From Linepithema humile (taxonomy: Eukaryota; Arthropoda; Insecta; Hymenoptera; Formicidae), in the NCBI RefSeq assembly GCF_040581485.1, contig NC_090134.1, positions 17,599,501 through 17,663,500 of the forward strand: 64,000 nucleotides of DNA. Reading direction: 5' to 3'. Position 1 is the stretch's first letter; each line of letters opens with the position of its first letter. Both the position numbers and the translations under genes were made by a program. Below the pieces are notes generated by a model that did not search any database, had not been told where the DNA came from, and saw only the letters and a program-made list of their open reading frames with translations. Shown here piece after piece: positions 1-11,619 of this stretch.

Positions 1-1800
1 CGCGACGTGTCTTCCTTTGCGAGTACTTTCGCGGTACTGAGAATGTTGCTTTAAATATTCAACCCGTGTAGAGATCTTGCCCACTTGCCGAGTTTAATGT
101 TCCGCGTTATTCTAAACGCTATCCTGTTTTTTTACGGTCCGCAGTCTTTTTCCCGGTGCCTTGTCGCATAAACGGAAAGCGAACGTAAAGCCACTATTCT
201 TTAGATTTAATATTTGTTCGTGCGAGAGTACTCTTGCATCGTCCAAATCAGATATGAGTTGTCATTTCTTTACGTATTTGATGCTTTTCGAGATAACGTA
301 GAGAAATGTTTCCCAAGTTTATGCGGGTTTATTTTTTTTCTCATAGTTTTTTTCTTGACGTTTATTGCTTATCGTTTCGAATAATTGATGATATCATTCG
401 TGTAGCACTCGAATAACGCATTAATGTAATATCGGATGTACGCATTGATTAAATTGATGTATAACTAATTTGATTGGTATGAAACTGTCAAATAGAACTT
501 GCGTGCTATAAATGAGGATAGTTAATACTGCGTTAATTACTACAGATAATTATAATTATCCTGGGTATTGAGATCCGAGAACAAAAATCGTTTAGTGTTA
601 CATATTAATTCGTATTGGTTCGATTTTCACGTTGTCTTTTTCATCGCTCCAGAGAATGTTGCATTTTTTTTCAACTTTGATTCTTTGTCGATATGCTATA
701 TCTTTTAAACATAAAATCCTGCTTTCTAATACTTTATATACGATACATTCACCAACGCAAAATAAATTTTTCTATTTCTCTTTTCTTTTATAGCTTAGAT
801 TATAGAATATTGAAAAAAATTCGTATTTATATAATTTTTTATGAAGTTGACATTTTGATTATAGCGTATCACATGTATGCTTGCGAATGGCTTTGCGGTT
901 GCGGAACGTACAAACAACCAGACGCATAATCGAGCGGTTTCAGGTGCAAAGTCCGATCGGAAAGCGCGCGACAGACCCATTGACACGTAGCGGCCGTTAA
1001 AGGGAGCGGGAAACTGCGTTTCAAAGGAACCATTATTTCGGCGCGGAGTACGATGCCAGTAACATTGCCGAGCTGATGGTCCACCGGCTTAGTCTCCTGC
1101 TCTCGCCGAAGCACCGAGACCGGGTACATCGCCATACCTAGGCCCTTTTATATCGCTCCTCCCCCACCCCTTCGTAACTGCGATCAACCGTACATTGCCC
1201 GTGGCTATAAAAGTAACTGCTTCGTCGTTGTAAGCGCTCGCCGGGCGCTTGTACGCCGCTTGTAATTCGAATCCTTCGCCGACAAGCGGGATGGGAGAGA
1301 GACGAGTGCTGCGTTAAATACCTTGCCGGGATAAATTAAAGCGCCCGGAATACTTCCGAAGGCGACGCGAATAGATGCAAAGTTTATGTCGGGTTTTAAT
1401 CCGAGAGTCTTGACATCGGCACGAGATTAGTTTCTGAAGAAAAGCTGAAGAGCGCACCTATTGAACATGAATTCCTCGTTTTATAAGCGTGCGCACTCTT
1501 CGAAATTATTGGAGTTTTATTCAAAATTATTGGAGAGAATTATTACGAGAATTTCAAACTTCACACATAACTTGACTAGAGGAGAAAATATTATTACATG
1601 GCTGTCTATCGATCTTTCGCGATACGAAGGTCAATTTGTCTTTAATCTTTTAGTTATAACGTGATGGTCGTGTATGTTCGTGACGACGTTAATACCTCGC
1701 AGTTGCCTGGAAAGTTACCTCTAAAGAGAATAAGGGAATGTAAAGAGAAAATGGTAGGCAAAAGGAGTTAAGTTACTAAGGAGGATAGCGTGAATCGCAG
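1..1800. other. Non-coding DNA, no gene recognised
   Basis: AT-rich to about 860, then more GC-rich and CpG-rich to about 1420. A TATA-like CTATAAAAG lies at about 1205-1213, but no initiator-like motif follows at the usual distance, so I do not call a promoter. Open frames here are short and overlap on opposite strands. I see no repeat, RNA gene or transposon end. Confidence 0.6.
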
Positions 1801-1845
1801 CCATGAATTCGCGCACTTAGCCGCAACGCGAAGTGCGATCTCTAG

Positions 1846-2085
1846 TTGCGCAGAATTATTATTCTTATTTCGTGTTGTTTCGTGCTGTTTGTGTTACTTC
1901 CGAACAGTTACGTAGCCACGAAGCAAGATCGGCGTAGCGCATTTCTGCGGGAAGGGGAGCCCGTTATCTGCACTGCAGACGATGTAACTTGTCGAAAGCT
2001 TACCGAATCGGATCCCTTCTCCGCCGACTGCACTCGTCACTCTCTTTTCTTACTTGCATACTTTCCCGTTTTCCATCTATCTTGA
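1846..2085 (+). other. Open frame with signal-peptide-like start; coding status unresolved
   Basis: A frame of 79 codons starts at a TTG directly after an in-frame TAG, so it has no ATG of its own. It could only be coding as an internal exon or with a non-standard start. Residues 2-3 are Arg-Arg, residues 4-18 are strongly hydrophobic, and then comes a polar segment with Cys at about 42, 49 and 62 (spacing 6 and 12 residues). This is the shape of a small secreted peptide. Codons in the middle part look less biased than in nearby frames. The last 14 residues come from a pyrimidine-rich stretch and look non-coding. A GTAACT at about 1984 could be a weak donor. I do not recognise a family and assign no function; chance is quite possible. 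Confidence 0.15.
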
Positions 2086-3950
2086 TTTGTCTCTTTCGGC
2101 TTTCGTCGTGTGCCGGTTGATGATATGCAAAATCCGCGCGAATCCACGGAAATTTGTAGGTTTTAGGTTTACTTGTAAAACTTCCGCCTGGGATTTCTCG
2201 ATTTTTATACAGTAGCATGACCTCTGTGAAATTGGCTAACCCCATTTTCGAAGAAATTAGTAGTGACATAAGTATTTGTGTTTTCTTACCTCGCAATTTA
2301 GCGATTTAAGGATATTATACCGCGCTTAATCTATAAAATCGAATAAAATAAATAAGGCCGTATCCATCGTTGTTTCTTTTCGTGCGTTATCTAATAAGAG
2401 GATCTCCGCACGAAATCTGAGGATTAATTGAGTAAAACCACGGATATCGACCCCATTCTTCTGTTTCCTCTCATGTTCGGTAATTGACGCTTATCACACC
2501 ACCCGCTGACGCATTTCCACCCTCGGCCATTTGAGGCGGCGTAATCTTCCGACGCGTGGCCAACGACTCGTGCGTCTCGCGCGTGTTACATTTTTTAATT
2601 TTCTTATATACTTGTGCTCGTAAAGATTCGCGGATAGTACGAGTCGTAAACTAGAATTATTCGTAAACCGGTTAATCAGGCAGTTTAATCGTCGCGCGAT
2701 CTGCGTACCGTTTACGTGCCGGGCGTCTCTTTTTCTGGCTTTACCGTAGCTTAAACCGTTTCGCTTAAATTCTTAACGGTGCTCTGTGCTAACACCGGCC
2801 GGTTTATCGTTAATAATAGCAATGTGTACGTGCCGCGGGCACGACTCGCCGAGATTACGTCGTTTCCGCACGCACGCGTGCGCACCTCACACACGCCGGT
2901 TTTTCCGTTTTGCACGGACGCGCGTGTCTGCGGAGTGAGAGAAGTATAGTCGGCGTTGGAACCGTCAGTTGGTCAAGGCCGCTTGCGTCCGAATTTCGTC
3001 TGTTACATGAGGCGACTGGAGGCAACCCGCTGTGTTTCAGTCACCGCCGCGCAGCCAGCCCCGATCAATACAACCCCAAACCCCCGGTACGCGTATTTCC
3101 AAAGCCGGTTTACCGAGTCGACCGACGGGAAAACGCCCGCGTTGTCGGCGCGAAATCGCGATTTTGGATCATACCTTGTTACCGTAATGTGCCCGATATC
3201 TCACAAATTCACGTCACATCAATAGAATTTCGACGATCGTAAGAGAGATTTGTCAGAAATTCTGCGCACGCCGCAATACATGGGCGATATTTGCTCTGAC
3301 CATGGGCTAATAAGTCCACCAGTTTCATAAAAGGACCCTTGGCTAAATACTCCGCGGCTCGTATCACCCTTCACCCTGTCGCAGTCCCATGGCTTCCTCC
3401 GAGGAAGTTTAATCATCGTCGACTTTGACAAAAAGATCGAATACTCTCTTCCCTCGTAATCATTGTTCAAATAATACGGATCGTTCTTTATGATATAAGC
3501 TCTTCTTAAAGCGATTTAAAGATATATCGAGATACTTAGTTACTTTTATATATAATTAAAGTGTAGTAGACATGAACAATGCGCTCTATATATCTGTATG
3601 CGAAGAATAGATGGTAATACATTTAAGATACTCTCTTCAAAAATCTGATAAACGTCTTTGTCAGTCATATTCCACAAACACAGTCCTACTACGTTACGCA
3701 GCAGTCTAGCAGAGCATGAGTCACTATTACTTCCAATCTCCTCGTCTGAACACATCAATGCACTTTCGCGAGGCCGGTCTCATACTTCCTGCTCATCCGG
3801 AGTAAAATCCCCTTAAATTCGTTACGTCGCGTAGCCAGACGAACGCGCTCGCTCCATGGAACGCACGCACATCTCATAACAAACGTCGATTGTCAACGGA
3901 TTACGCGAATACTCGTTGTCACGGCAAAAACTTCTAAATGCGTATTAAGA
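2086..3950. other. Non-coding DNA, no gene recognised
   Basis: Mixed composition. About 2500-3200 is CpG-rich, with an alternating purine-pyrimidine patch around 2868-2890. The frames in this stretch overlap one another on both strands and match no family I know. Nothing repeat-like is obvious. Confidence 0.55.
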
Positions 3951-3951
3951 G

Positions 3952-3989
3952 CTTTTACGTATACGTGTTACGCCGCGTATACGTAAAAG
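3952..3989. repeat. Perfect 14-bp inverted repeat with 10-nt spacer
   Basis: CTTTTACGTATACG at 3952-3965 is followed after 10 nt by its exact reverse complement CGTATACGTAAAAG at 3976-3989. Each arm contains the self-palindrome ACGTATACGT or most of it, so the element can also be seen as two copies of one short palindromic motif. It could form a stable hairpin or bind a dimeric factor. No poly-T terminator or gene lies next to it. Confidence 0.85.
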
Positions 3990-4334
3990 ATTAACTCATT
4001 AAAGTTTTACCAGGGCGTTAACGCGTAACAAAGATCATCTTCCTCGCGAGCACCTCGCGGGAGAATCCACGTAGGTCTGGGAAAACCGTTCTAAACCGAT
4101 CCCTTATGCAATATGCAACCTGGACCACCTGCCGCGGGTTTTGCATGCTCCCTCGTCAATCGACCTCCTCGCAGACGGGAGAAGGAGAGCACGTGGAGCG
4201 AGCGGGAAAGGCGAGAGGTGAATCAACAAACAAGAGAGTCCGTAACGAGATAGTGCGCCAATTTTGACGCAAAGTTCTCCTCTACTATGTTAATCCTGTT
4301 AATCCGACCCAATCTGGGATGGGTATTGCTTCGA

Positions 4335-4357
4335 TAAGGAAACCCAGAGTTTCCTTA
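4335..4357. repeat. Perfect 9-bp hairpin, 5-nt loop
   Basis: TAAGGAAAC at 4335-4343 and GTTTCCTTA at 4349-4357 are exact reverse complements around the loop CCAGA. The hairpin lies at the edge of an AT-rich stretch (4440-4770). A 9-bp hairpin is expected a few times by chance in 64 kb, so function is not implied. Confidence 0.7.
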
Positions 4358-4359
4358 GT

Positions 4360-6335
4360 GTGCTATATTGGATGAAATCGATGCGCGTTAGATCAATTGT
4401 GTGGCGGCGAGTTTTAACGCTGACTTCAATCAATTGTATCTCATTAAACCATCTAAAAAAAAGCTCGGTCCGTCGTACTTTATATTTGTATTTAAAAGTA
4501 GTTTTATCCGTTAAAATACTAAAACGTTATAAATTAAAAGCTTTTCTTATTATTAAAAAAAAGCTTTTTTAATTACTGTTACTTTGCTAAAAGAAAAGAT
4601 TTAAAAAGCAATATTTTTCATTGTCTTTATAAATTCTCTATTAATTCATAAAAATCTTGTCTGATACTCAAATGCAATATATTTAGAAGAATATTCGCGT
4701 TAGTAAATAATATTTGAATCTTGAACTGTTATATATGAAATTAATAACTTGCATATAAAGAACACCTTTCTCGCCTTCCTACATCCCTTAAAATCGATCG
4801 TTTGAAAACTCTCCCCTCCTGTGCCCAACCCACTTTCTGTAGACCGCTGTGCACGGTTTTCCAATGGTATTCGCGCATCGAGAATCGGAGATTCCCGCGA
4901 AAATTAAACGACGGAGCGCGCGGAGTACCAGGGCGTCTGGCTGGCTGGGTATTCGTAATCGAAGATTATTTTTTCGAGCCGATAATAAGGGACGAACGGA
5001 CAGAGGCGGCTGGGAAGGGATTTAAGCGTAGGTGGCAGTGAGGCGTGATATTGATACTCCTCCATCTCTCGAGGGGTGACGACTCTCCCGCGTTCTTCCC
5101 CATCATACCTCTATTCCGCACCCAACCGCTCTTTTCCCTCCTACCTTCCCGCCTCAAACTGTACATCCTTCTCTCTCTTTCTGCTAGTAAAGCTGGCGGC
5201 GCAGCAGTGAGCGGCAGGATTTTTATGATAACAGATTAGAGGTTCCCAAACCGACTAGTGCGTGAAGAACAGATCTGAAATCGGCATTTTCAAAGTCGTT
5301 GATTCATAGTGCCGTCAGCATTTTATTTTTCTCGCGGTAACATCATTCTTGAAGAACCCTTTTTCCGATACGCGCAGTCTTTCAAACTCGAGGCATCGAT
5401 CGTAAAATATTTCCAGCTACATGTTTGAGAAAATACTTGTACATAAATTTGTTCGATATCATAAATAGCAAAAATAGTGCAAATATTATGCATTTTATTG
5501 AGAATAAATAGCATTTTTTGCCTTCTGATATTTTTAAGATATTATCGAGTTATTTTTTCAAACAGGAGAACATTTTTCACACGTTAAATATATAATAATA
5601 ATTAAATGTATGAGACAAATATAACAGAAAATCTGACACGACTAAAATTATAGATAATAACCTTTTCATTACTTATCCTACAAACCATTTATTTAACTTC
5701 GTTCAAAAGCGGAAGCGAGCGAAGGCTCCGATCCAACGTATATAATTATAGCTCTCATCAAAAGTTTCGATTGATGTACAAGGGAAAAGGGACACGTGAT
5801 GCGGCAGCTTTTAAGAGAAAACTTCACTAATCACCGGTACGCGCGTACATCTATTTCATCACGCCATCGAAACTTTTCAGCATACTTTTGGGGTATGCGA
5901 AGGTTGATGGGAAAAAGAGCCGTTCGATAGCGTAGCTATAGACCAACAGATTTTCGCGACGTAACCGATGTAGGTCGACGACCGACCGACCGCCGAGCGG
6001 ATGCACTTTGCCTACATAGATATACATTTTTTCGCCGAATCGCACGCGCTTCGACAGCCGGTGCATCGGGATGCAATCCTATTTCACACGATGGTCTATC
6101 GCGCGAACAGAGTGCGCGTTTACGTATGCACCGCGGTAACGCGAGCGTCGTATGCACACACCTTGCACTGATATACGACGGGAAAACACAGCTCTGAAAG
6201 TTATTTACGGCTTCCTACTTGTACGCGAGCGAGTCCGTCACATGTACGCGAGCACACACACGTATACAGATGCGAGCGTTTATATATAAGGCCGTCTGCG
6301 ATAAGTTAATTTAAAAGAGCTCGTTACCGGGACTT
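4360..6335. other. Non-coding DNA, AT-rich then mixed
   Basis: 4440-4770 is strongly AT-rich with runs of A and T. 4800-5230 is GC- and CT-richer, with short overlapping frames on both strands. 5260-5760 is AT-rich again. 5830-6300 is CpG-rich and contains a short alternating CA run near 6250. No gene or mobile element was recognised. Confidence 0.6.
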
Positions 6336-6337
6336 AA

Positions 6338-6623
6338 TTGCGCGTGCGTTTCAAGTGAGCCATTTTATTTTCACAAGAAAAGAGACGAAAGATTGTATCT
6401 TCAAATTTCAGCTTTTGCGGCGCATGTAATGCGCAATAATTGTTGGTAAAAAACAGAAAAATACGGATTGCTTGAAACATTTGCGCGTGCGTTTCAAGTG
6501 AGCCATTTTATTTCCACAAGAAAAGAGACGAAAGATTGTATCTCCAAATTTCAGCTTTCGCGGCGCATGTAATGCGCAATAATTGTTGGTAAAAAACAGA
6601 AAAATACGGATTGCTTGAAACAT
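6338..6623. repeat. 143-bp tandem duplication, two copies, ~98% identical
   Basis: Copy 1 is 6338-6480 and copy 2 is 6481-6623, directly abutting. They differ at three positions, all T in copy 1 and C in copy 2, so the duplication is recent or homogenised. Each unit carries GTTTCAAG near its left end and the reverse complement CTTGAAAC near its right end, so a hairpin with 8-bp arms can form across the junction. Each unit also holds the small palindrome GCGCAT-GTA-ATGCGC. The outer boundaries share only TTG, which fits slippage or microhomology-mediated duplication. The short minus-strand frames across the array are not credible proteins. Confidence 0.95.
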
Positions 6624-6629
6624 TTGACG

Positions 6630-9600
6630 CGGAAAACGCACATTTAGTGAGTGAATACATATTTTGGAAAGACGCTCTAGCTACATCCGACATTTCTCGA
6701 ATATCTCGCGGAAGGTTTGAATTTCCGAAAAATCTCGTATTGCTCTATACCTTATTCGTTACATTCGCGTTTCCCCTCTTTCTCTCTTTTTCCCTTTTTT
6801 ACACACTTTTCCCCCTTCTCGCTTCTCTCCCGCGCTCTGTCCATCCTCGGTAATGTTTCGAAATTCGTATTTTCAAAGGTTCCAGACAGTATGAGTACCT
6901 GACAAATCGGCACGACATCAAAGCTCTCGCATCGTCGTTTGTGTAATTCCGACCAATCCTCTTTACTACCTCAGATACCGTAATTTTGCACGGAATATCG
7001 GATTGAGATAAGCATCTTTCTCTTTTTCTCCCCCCCCCCCCCCCATCACTCTCTCTCCATCGCACATTGAAATCAACTAATATCACGTGGCGCGTGTAAT
7101 CCAAGTGGGAATGTAGGCCGCCGTAGCGTAATTCAGCATGTAATAAGCATAGATCAGTGGGTTTTGTTTACCATAAAATTTCAGTACTATAGGAAATTCG
7201 CCATTTATTAACATATATTATTTTACATGTTTATAAATTATTAGCGATTCATGAAGAGTACATACTTGAATGCTATATATTAATATATTATCGTAAAAGC
7301 TATGACTACACAAGCAGCTCACATTATTAATTATTTCAAAGTAGCGCTAATATTTAAATTTTTATTTAAATCTCAATTATGGCGTGGACGATATTTGCAT
7401 ATTGAAGAAACTTTCGTATCTTACGCTATCTTGTCGCTTTCCCTTTTACTTTGGACCATCTTTTACCCATCCATTTGCACCCTTTTATCGACCTTTCAAA
7501 TTGTCGTGAAGTTCCATCAAGTTATGCAGGTTTTAGTTAGTGTGCGACATTTGTACATATGTAGACAAGTACTTTAGGAAAATTTGCCTTACACGCGTCA
7601 AACTTTAGATCTTCCTTTATTTTGGAAGAAGACTATTAAATAAACACATTGTGCAGTGGTAAATGCAGTTTTTAAAATTTTTGATCACATTTTTGTCACA
7701 AATGCAGTTAAATTTTTTATAATCACTGTCAAAAATACAGAGAAATTATAAATACTATAAGAATGTTAGTGATCATGGGGGAAATGAAAGAATGTTTTTC
7801 ATCAATCATATTGTATGTCGAAATAACAAGCATTTTTTATGCAAATGCCTTGAATATCAACCAAATTCTTTGTCAAGTATTCGCATAAATTACACATCTC
7901 TGCGTTTGTATGAAAATGACATATTTTCGTCTGTAAATTGTTCCGTGTGTCTGGAATTACCTTGCGCCCCATGATCGTATTAATTTATCGAATTCTTTGC
8001 ACACGCATTTAACAAAAGAATCGCGATAATTTACGTCTGCGTGAATTAAGCGGAATATTACCTCGAAGTATCTTATCTTTTAATAAGGAAGATCCGACAT
8101 CTATTTCAATAAGAAGGGGCGACCACAGCACGAACACCCACTCTTCTTTTCTTGCGGCGAAAATGCGTAGCTGTGCGAGATGAAAATCCGCGAGACGATC
8201 GTGTGCTCGGCGCGTTATTATCTTCCGCTTGGCGCTTTCTCTTTTTCCTCTGGTATAACTGAAAGTTGCCGGATTTTTCACGAGCGACACCACCGCCAAC
8301 ACGCACAAACGCTTCAACGATGCGGCTTTTTCGCTGCATTTTTTCTCCATAGAACGCCGAGCCGTTTGAGCGGTAAAATGCTTTCCTAAAGGCACATCAC
8401 ACATCGCGTCAATACAATCGTCGAAATCGCGTCGGCGACGCGAGTCGCACTCGCCACGTACCAGTTGAATTCAAGTGAGCGTCGCTTTGCGCAATTTTAC
8501 GCCGTTTCGGGGGATGTAAACGTGCGCGTGCAAATGTTCTTTTATTTTTTCAAACCGCGTGCGCATTCGATCGGATATTTTCACAACTCGGGAAATATTT
8601 GATGTGCAATAACGTTCAGTGCGTTCGCGTTTGCAATGTTTGCATAAGAATGTCGCGTGTTGTAACGCTTGTGGTTATTTTCAGAGTGCTCGGAGAGAAG
8701 CTGTAAATTAATTAAGGTATTTCTGTAGAACGATGTTTATATACGTCGCGCATTCGCTCTGATTTCACAGACTCGAGGCTCAAGCTCGCTAATTTATACG
8801 TCTAACGTAATAAAATAGCTCGCGCGCGCACCGCAGATCCTCTATAAATCTTTTTTCTCCCTTTTACGACTAAATAACAGTTAAAGTTTATATCTCGTTT
8901 TTTGCCTGGGACGATCAATATTTTACAAGCTTGTACTGCGAGACTGCGCAGGATTATAAACATGCCGTCGCAGAAATTGTCCGTATCGGTAGACGTTTGG
9001 CTGGGAACGTTATCCGCCTTCGCAAATGAACTCTGTACGCCCGACGGTGAATTCCACCATAAACTTCCGACGTGACTAAATACAGGACTGATGGGTGCGT
9101 AAGGTTTTGCGAGGGTCGACCGCGCTTGAGATTGTCATACAAATTAATTCAAATATTTGTCGTTGTCGGGCCCCCGATTCTCCGTTTTGCTCTTCCCTCT
9201 TGCGTTTTCCGTTCGACGTGACTCGCCCGTGAGAAAACGAAGATCGAGTTATATATATTGTCAAGAATTTCACTTATTAAATATTTCTAAATGAATCTCT
9301 TCTAATGATTCTTCTTGTTTTGTAAAATATACAGAAATTGTTGAAACATAAATTCCATTGATATTATCGGATATCAGTGAAATAATCATTGCAAATGTGC
9401 AGGTCGTACATTTTTTATTTGTTTTAATATTGACGGCTTTTACAAGAGAATGTACTTACTATTTCAGAACTCGAATCATAAATTGATAATACAAATCCCT
9501 TTGCGCTAACATTGGCCATTTTTTACAATTTAATTCAATTAGTTGTTTTGCGCCATATATCTATATGGCTTTGTCGTGAAAACGTCATCGACCATTAAAT

Positions 9601-11430
9601 TATGGTGATATTAAAACGCGAATGATCAATTATTTAGCGATTTACGAGTTTCCTCGCTTCGACCATCGATATGCTCACACCGGGGTATCGTTTATTTGTA
9701 TTATTACAGATGAACGGAATAAAGAACGGGAAGAAATTAAATTTCGCATAGCCCGGCTTTGAATTTTCATTTTCATTAATGTACGTTGTAAACTGGTCGC
9801 TGCTTCCCCAGCCAAATGCGCAACATACATAATTGATTTAGTGCATTAGATTTAACAGTTGAATTAATCTCGTGTGTAAACTGTTCCACAAAGTATTTAT
9901 CCATAATATGATCATGATATTGTCGATCAATTAAATACTCGCATTAATTTTTACAAATTTTTTAATTTTTATGCGTTAAATATTGATATTAATTAAAGAA
10001 AAAAAATACATAAATATCCGTACTTTGAATATATATCTTCCCTGAGGATTTCGCGATGAGAACATTGTCTACTATCACGCTTCTTTATTATCTTTCGTGT
10101 CGCCACGGTATTAATGAGACTTTATTATTCGAGGACGCCGGCCGAATTATTATTTTAGCGCGGCACGATTTCGCCACTACGTGGATTCTAGGGAAAAGAC
10201 CCTACTACTCCGACGATAATACCTGAAAAGTTTTGCAAACTTTCCACAGAATCGTGGCTCGAATATCGAATTTTCGCGCGAGAACTTTAGCTTTCGCTTT
10301 GAATTATTATCGCGGTTGAGTGAACCTGTGCAAAGAGACAAAAATAAATTATGCAGAAGTTTCTTAGTGAATCGGGCGGGCCGGTGCGTTTTTTGGAAGA
10401 TTCTTCGCAACTTTCCAGCATGGATATTGGCTATTATTGAAGAATGAGGGTTTTATTTATGTGTGCATGACTTCGGAACACATATACGATCGGTATTTTC
10501 CCCACTAAGCAACGTTCGGAAGAGAGTTATGTGAATCGGTTGTACCTCCATAAATGTCGGCGTTATTGCAAACATTCCTATCGGGGGTCCTTTATAATTT
10601 AATATAACTGCACGTTTATACGTACTGCTCGCGCAAAATTGAAACGTATGATGATACCGTGTTTGCGCGAGGATATCCGTTGAGTTAGCGCAACTATGGT
10701 CGTTACATCGGGTTTGCCGTGCGACTCTCGCTGCATTCAAACTAGCTGTGAGAGGTACGATAATCAATAGACGCGACTGTTTTGCCTGTAAGTGGACTAC
10801 GCCGAACATTGCGAGCATTGCGCGCGTCGGAGATGTAATATCGATGCAATTTGAAACGAGGACGCACAAAGTCGCCGTGTACGCTGTAAGAATGTATGCG
10901 AAAACCTTTAAAAGGCGCACAGTAAACAGACGTTCGGGATGTAAATTTTGCATCGCATATTGCATGCATTGCCATGTTTTCCCTCACAACATATTTCATA
11001 CTTTATAAATTCCTCCGGACCGGTGTATACAGGTGCAGACATGCGAGTACGCAGATACAGACATTCATATACCGTCTTCTTTTGAAATGCAGACGCATTT
11101 TATTTCGCTCGTCGTTTGTAAAAACACAAGAAGCGATACGCGAATGACCGAAATCGTTGCGTTTGGCCGAATGTGATAGAGCGATAAAGCAGATTAGAGG
11201 GAATAAATATTAGAGCATTAACAATTGCGAAATGTCCGATGAAATTTCGTTGTTCATAAAACGGTGAAAATTAACGAGCGATGACGGATGATGATTTACG
11301 CTTCATTTTCGTTGAATTAAATTTATGGCGCAACGGAGAGCGGCCGATATATGGAACCCTTCGCATTAGCAAATATAACTCTTGACGCGACCGACTATTG
11401 TGCCCTTCCAAAGAGCTTTGCAATAAGCTC
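6630..11430. other. Non-coding DNA, no gene recognised
   Basis: 6740-6840 is pyrimidine-rich on the plus strand. 7150-7970 is AT-rich with hydrophobic frames produced by T-rich sequence. 8000-8500 and 10500-11000 hold the longest minus-strand frames (131 and 170 codons). Both are rich in Arg, Ser and Cys, overlap plus-strand frames, and match no family I know. 9280-10060 is AT-rich. No RNA gene or transposon end was seen. Confidence 0.55.
7030..7044. repeat. Homopolymer C15
   Basis: Fifteen C in a row, followed by a short CT-rich run. Tracts like this are prone to length error in assemblies and to slippage in vivo. Confidence 0.9.
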
Positions 11431-11559
11431 TGTGAAATTTGAAATTCGTGACCATCGTGGATGATGATGAGGCGAACGCGAGGTGCCAATCCGTCGATAT
11501 TATGTTACGTGTCGTTATTCTCGCAGAAACACGACGCTCGACGCGCATTGTAACCAATT

Positions 11560-11560
11560 G

Positions 11561-11611
<51 letters not shown>

Positions 11612-11616
11612 GGCGG
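11560..11616. repeat. (GGC)n trinucleotide microsatellite
   Basis: About 15 uninterrupted GGC units (11560-11604), then GGT-interrupted units to about 11616. Translated, it gives poly-Ala, poly-Gly or (on the other strand) poly-Pro, which creates the 60-100-codon frames across it. None of these frames has a convincing non-repeat part, so I treat it as a microsatellite rather than a coding repeat. Confidence 0.9.
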
Positions 11617-11619
11617 TAT

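Noticed and set aside
1205..1213. TATA box CTATAAAAG
   Set aside because: No initiator-like motif at 25-32 nt downstream.
2960..2992. Shared word AACCGTCAGTTGGT at 2960 and 20221, each followed by GCGTCCGA
   Set aside because: The distance between the two words differs (25 versus 56 nt) and the rest does not align, so this is probably coincidence, not a dispersed repeat.
10453..10965. 170-codon minus-strand frame
   Set aside because: No recognised domain, Cys/Thr/Arg-rich composition, and overlapping frames on both strands; treated as chance.
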